This document shows positions 14,958 to 16,125 of a stretch of DNA of 16,125 bases, piece after piece (within the stretch, counting starts at the first letter, position 1; every line of letters starts with the position of its first letter). The notes under the pieces were generated by a model. The model was not told where the DNA came from, made no database searches, and saw nothing but the letters and a program-made list of their open reading frames with translations. The stretch comes from Methanosarcinales archaeon (GTDB lineage Archaea; Halobacteriota; Syntropharchaeia; Alkanophagales; Methanospirareceae): positions 1-16,125 of the forward strand of contig JAODGL010000091.1 in the NCBI GenBank assembly GCA_025464585.1, read 5' to 3'. The translations under genes and the position numbers were made by a program.

Positions 14958-15458
14958 TTAGGATTTGGACAAATATACCGGTAGTTCATCCAGAATAAGC
15001 TCAACCGCTCGCTGGACTGCTGCATCAACCTCAGGGCTCAGTGATTCCCCCAGCGTGATTTCCCGGACTTCGCACCCAATAACAATTGTAGCAGGTGGCA
15101 GGGTGCCGATTGCCTTAGCGAAGAGAAGTAGCTCTTCTAACCTGGTTTCGTGAACACTGAGCGAGAAGGAGTTCATCGCTTCTTCAGGCTTCGATTCCTC
15201 CACCTGCTCTGCTTTTATTTCACTGCGATAGATTGTTCCAGGCTTTTCTCCTTTCTGCACAGCGTCAACAAAGATTACGAGTTCATAGTCTTCGAGGTCT
15301 GGTGCCAGCGTCACGCCACATAGTCCCGCATCTCGCGCTTCAACGTTCTCAGGCAGATTTCTTGTCATCAATGCGTCAATAACTCTCGGACCGAAACTGT
15401 CGTCTCCCATGTACTTGTTCCCAATGCCTGCTATGAGAATTTTTTTACCTCTCTCCAT
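14958..15458 (-). CDS. Hydrogenase maturation endopeptidase (HycI/HybD family)
   Basis: Nickel-dependent checkpoint protease that removes the C-terminal peptide of the large subunit after cofactor assembly. The 166-residue protein shows the family start GIGNKYMGDDSFGPRV with Asp20 at the place of the first nickel ligand (a glutamate in E. coli HybD, often aspartate elsewhere), Asp65 in VIFVDAV, and His103 in SLSVHETRLEELL. It faces the large-subunit gene tail to tail with a ten-base gap and overlaps hypD by 14 bases upstream, so it is co-expressed with hypD. The gap between convergent stops is so small that transcripts of the two operons must overlap. It is almost surely specific for the one large subunit in this locus. 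Confidence 0.93.
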   Translation of the reverse strand: MERGKKILIAGIGNKYMGDDSFGPRVIDALMTRNLPENVEARDAGLCGVTLAPDLEDYELVIFVDAVQKGEKPGTIYRSEIKAEQVEESKPEEAMNSFSLSVHETRLEELLLFAKAIGTLPPATIVIGCEVREITLGESLSPEVDAAVQRAVELILDELPVYLSKS

Positions 15459-16125
15459 ACCTGAGCATTATATTACAGCTTCCCTCTCTCGACACCATAC
15501 AGGGTCCAACTGGATGTCGGGGCGTGCAAGCCTTACCGAACAAAGGGCATTCATCCGGATAAACAAGCCCTCTCAGGATTTCTCCACATCTACATCCCGC
15601 TGGCTCTTTATATTCATTATCCAACCTGCTTAATTCATCCTCGTATCGTTTCCTCGCATCGTACTCCTCGAATTTCCTTCTTACGCGAAGCCCACTGCCG
15701 TGTATAACAGGAAAACCTCTCCAACTTGTATCAAACGGTTCAAAAACTTCACTCATTGTTTGCTGTGCTTTCTCATTCCCTTCTGGCTTCACAACTCGCG
15801 TATATTCATTCTCTATCTTTGCTTCACCCCTGATTATCTGCATTGCAAGCATGTAAACCGCAATTAGCACGTCCAGTGGTTCGAAACCCGCAATTACCTG
15901 CGGAATTTTATACCGCTTCGATACGAATTCATAAGGTCTTTCACCTATGATTGTGGATACATGACCTGGATTTATGAACCCGTCTATCTTCATCTCCCCC
16001 ATTCTTATCAATGCTTCCATTGCCGGCGGGATTAGCCTGTGAGCACTCAGTATAGAAAAATTGGTTGCTGGGCGAGTGGAAATCACAGATGCAGTCGCCG
16101 GAGCTGTTGTTTCAAACCCGATGGA
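15445..16125 (-). CDS. hypD: Hydrogenase maturation protein HypD, C-terminal part (partial)
   Basis: Iron-sulfur scaffold that, with HypC, binds the Fe(CN)2CO moiety before it is placed in the large subunit. The frame is open through the window edge; 226 residues of about 350-370 are present, so the N-terminus lies outside and the ATG at 16086 is internal. Diagnostic parts are SIGFETTAPATA at the edge, GFINPGHVSTIIG, PQVIAGFEPLDVL, and the cysteine-rich tail (GCRCGEILRG, DECPLFGKACTP, NPVGPC-like HPVGPCMVSREG) that binds the [4Fe-4S] cluster. It is the first visible gene of a minus-strand operon with the maturation protease. HypC usually lies just upstream of hypD and may be beyond the edge. 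Confidence 0.95.
   Translation of the reverse strand, partial: SIGFETTAPATASVISTRPATNFSILSAHRLIPPAMEALIRMGEMKIDGFINPGHVSTIIGERPYEFVSKRYKIPQVIAGFEPLDVLIAVYMLAMQIIRGEAKIENEYTRVVKPEGNEKAQQTMSEVFEPFDTSWRGFPVIHGSGLRVRRKFEEYDARKRYEDELSRLDNEYKEPAGCRCGEILRGLVYPDECPLFGKACTPRHPVGPCMVSREGSCNIMLRYGER

Overview
The window looks like a chromosomal piece of a methane- or alkane-cycling archaeon, most likely close to ANME-1 (Methanophagales) or its Syntrophoarchaeia relatives. This is an inference from gene content: a methanogen-type nif order with two PII-like nifI genes between nifH and nifD, a bacterial-type MetF with its MetV partner (in ANME-1, MetF is proposed to replace the missing Mer), archaeal TATA boxes about 25-30 bases before starts, and [NiFe]-hydrogenase maturation genes of the archaeal kind (long HypA beside a Mrp/MinD-type ATPase). 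No 16S rRNA or mcr gene is present to prove it.

Layout. 1-2373 (minus strand): nifH-nifI1-nifI2-nifD, a tightly coupled nitrogenase operon; nifD is cut by the window edge. 2604-4797 (plus): a ribbon-helix-helix regulator overlapping a single-chain GMP synthetase. 4860-5699 (minus): hisF. 5700-6323: a decayed stretch holding hairpins and a broken AIR-synthase-type gene. 6453-7624 (plus): an exported CPWC thioredoxin translationally coupled to a CcdA-type membrane protein. 7820-9509 (plus): metV-metF behind a clear promoter. 9662-10756 (plus): hypE behind a TATA box with a perfect palindrome just downstream. 10757-10959: convergent intergenic region with two hairpins. 10960-12182 (minus): hypA and a Mrp/MinD-type HypB-like ATPase. 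12250-14947 (plus): small and large subunits of a [NiFe] hydrogenase. 14958-16125 (minus): hypD (cut by the edge) and the hydrogenase maturation protease.

How the parts work together. The right third is a nearly self-contained hydrogenase locus: HypD and HypE (Fe(CN)2CO assembly), HypA plus the Mrp-type ATPase (nickel delivery), the endopeptidase that trims the large subunit, and the two catalytic subunits. HypC and HypF are not seen; HypC may lie next to hypD outside the window. The hydrogenase has no Tat signal and no membrane anchor, and no electron-carrier subunit lies beside it, so its redox partner is open. MetF/MetV (C1 metabolism) sit just upstream of hypE but have their own promoter. 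The thioredoxin/CcdA pair fits extracytoplasmic thiol chemistry, for example cytochrome c maturation.

I found no clear case of a wholly undescribed system, mobile element or CRISPR array. The best leads are the hydrogenase with unknown partner, the interlocked divergent promoter at 12183-12249, the palindrome at the hypE promoter, the AIR-synthase-like pseudogene, and a short palindrome shared between guaA and an intergenic region.
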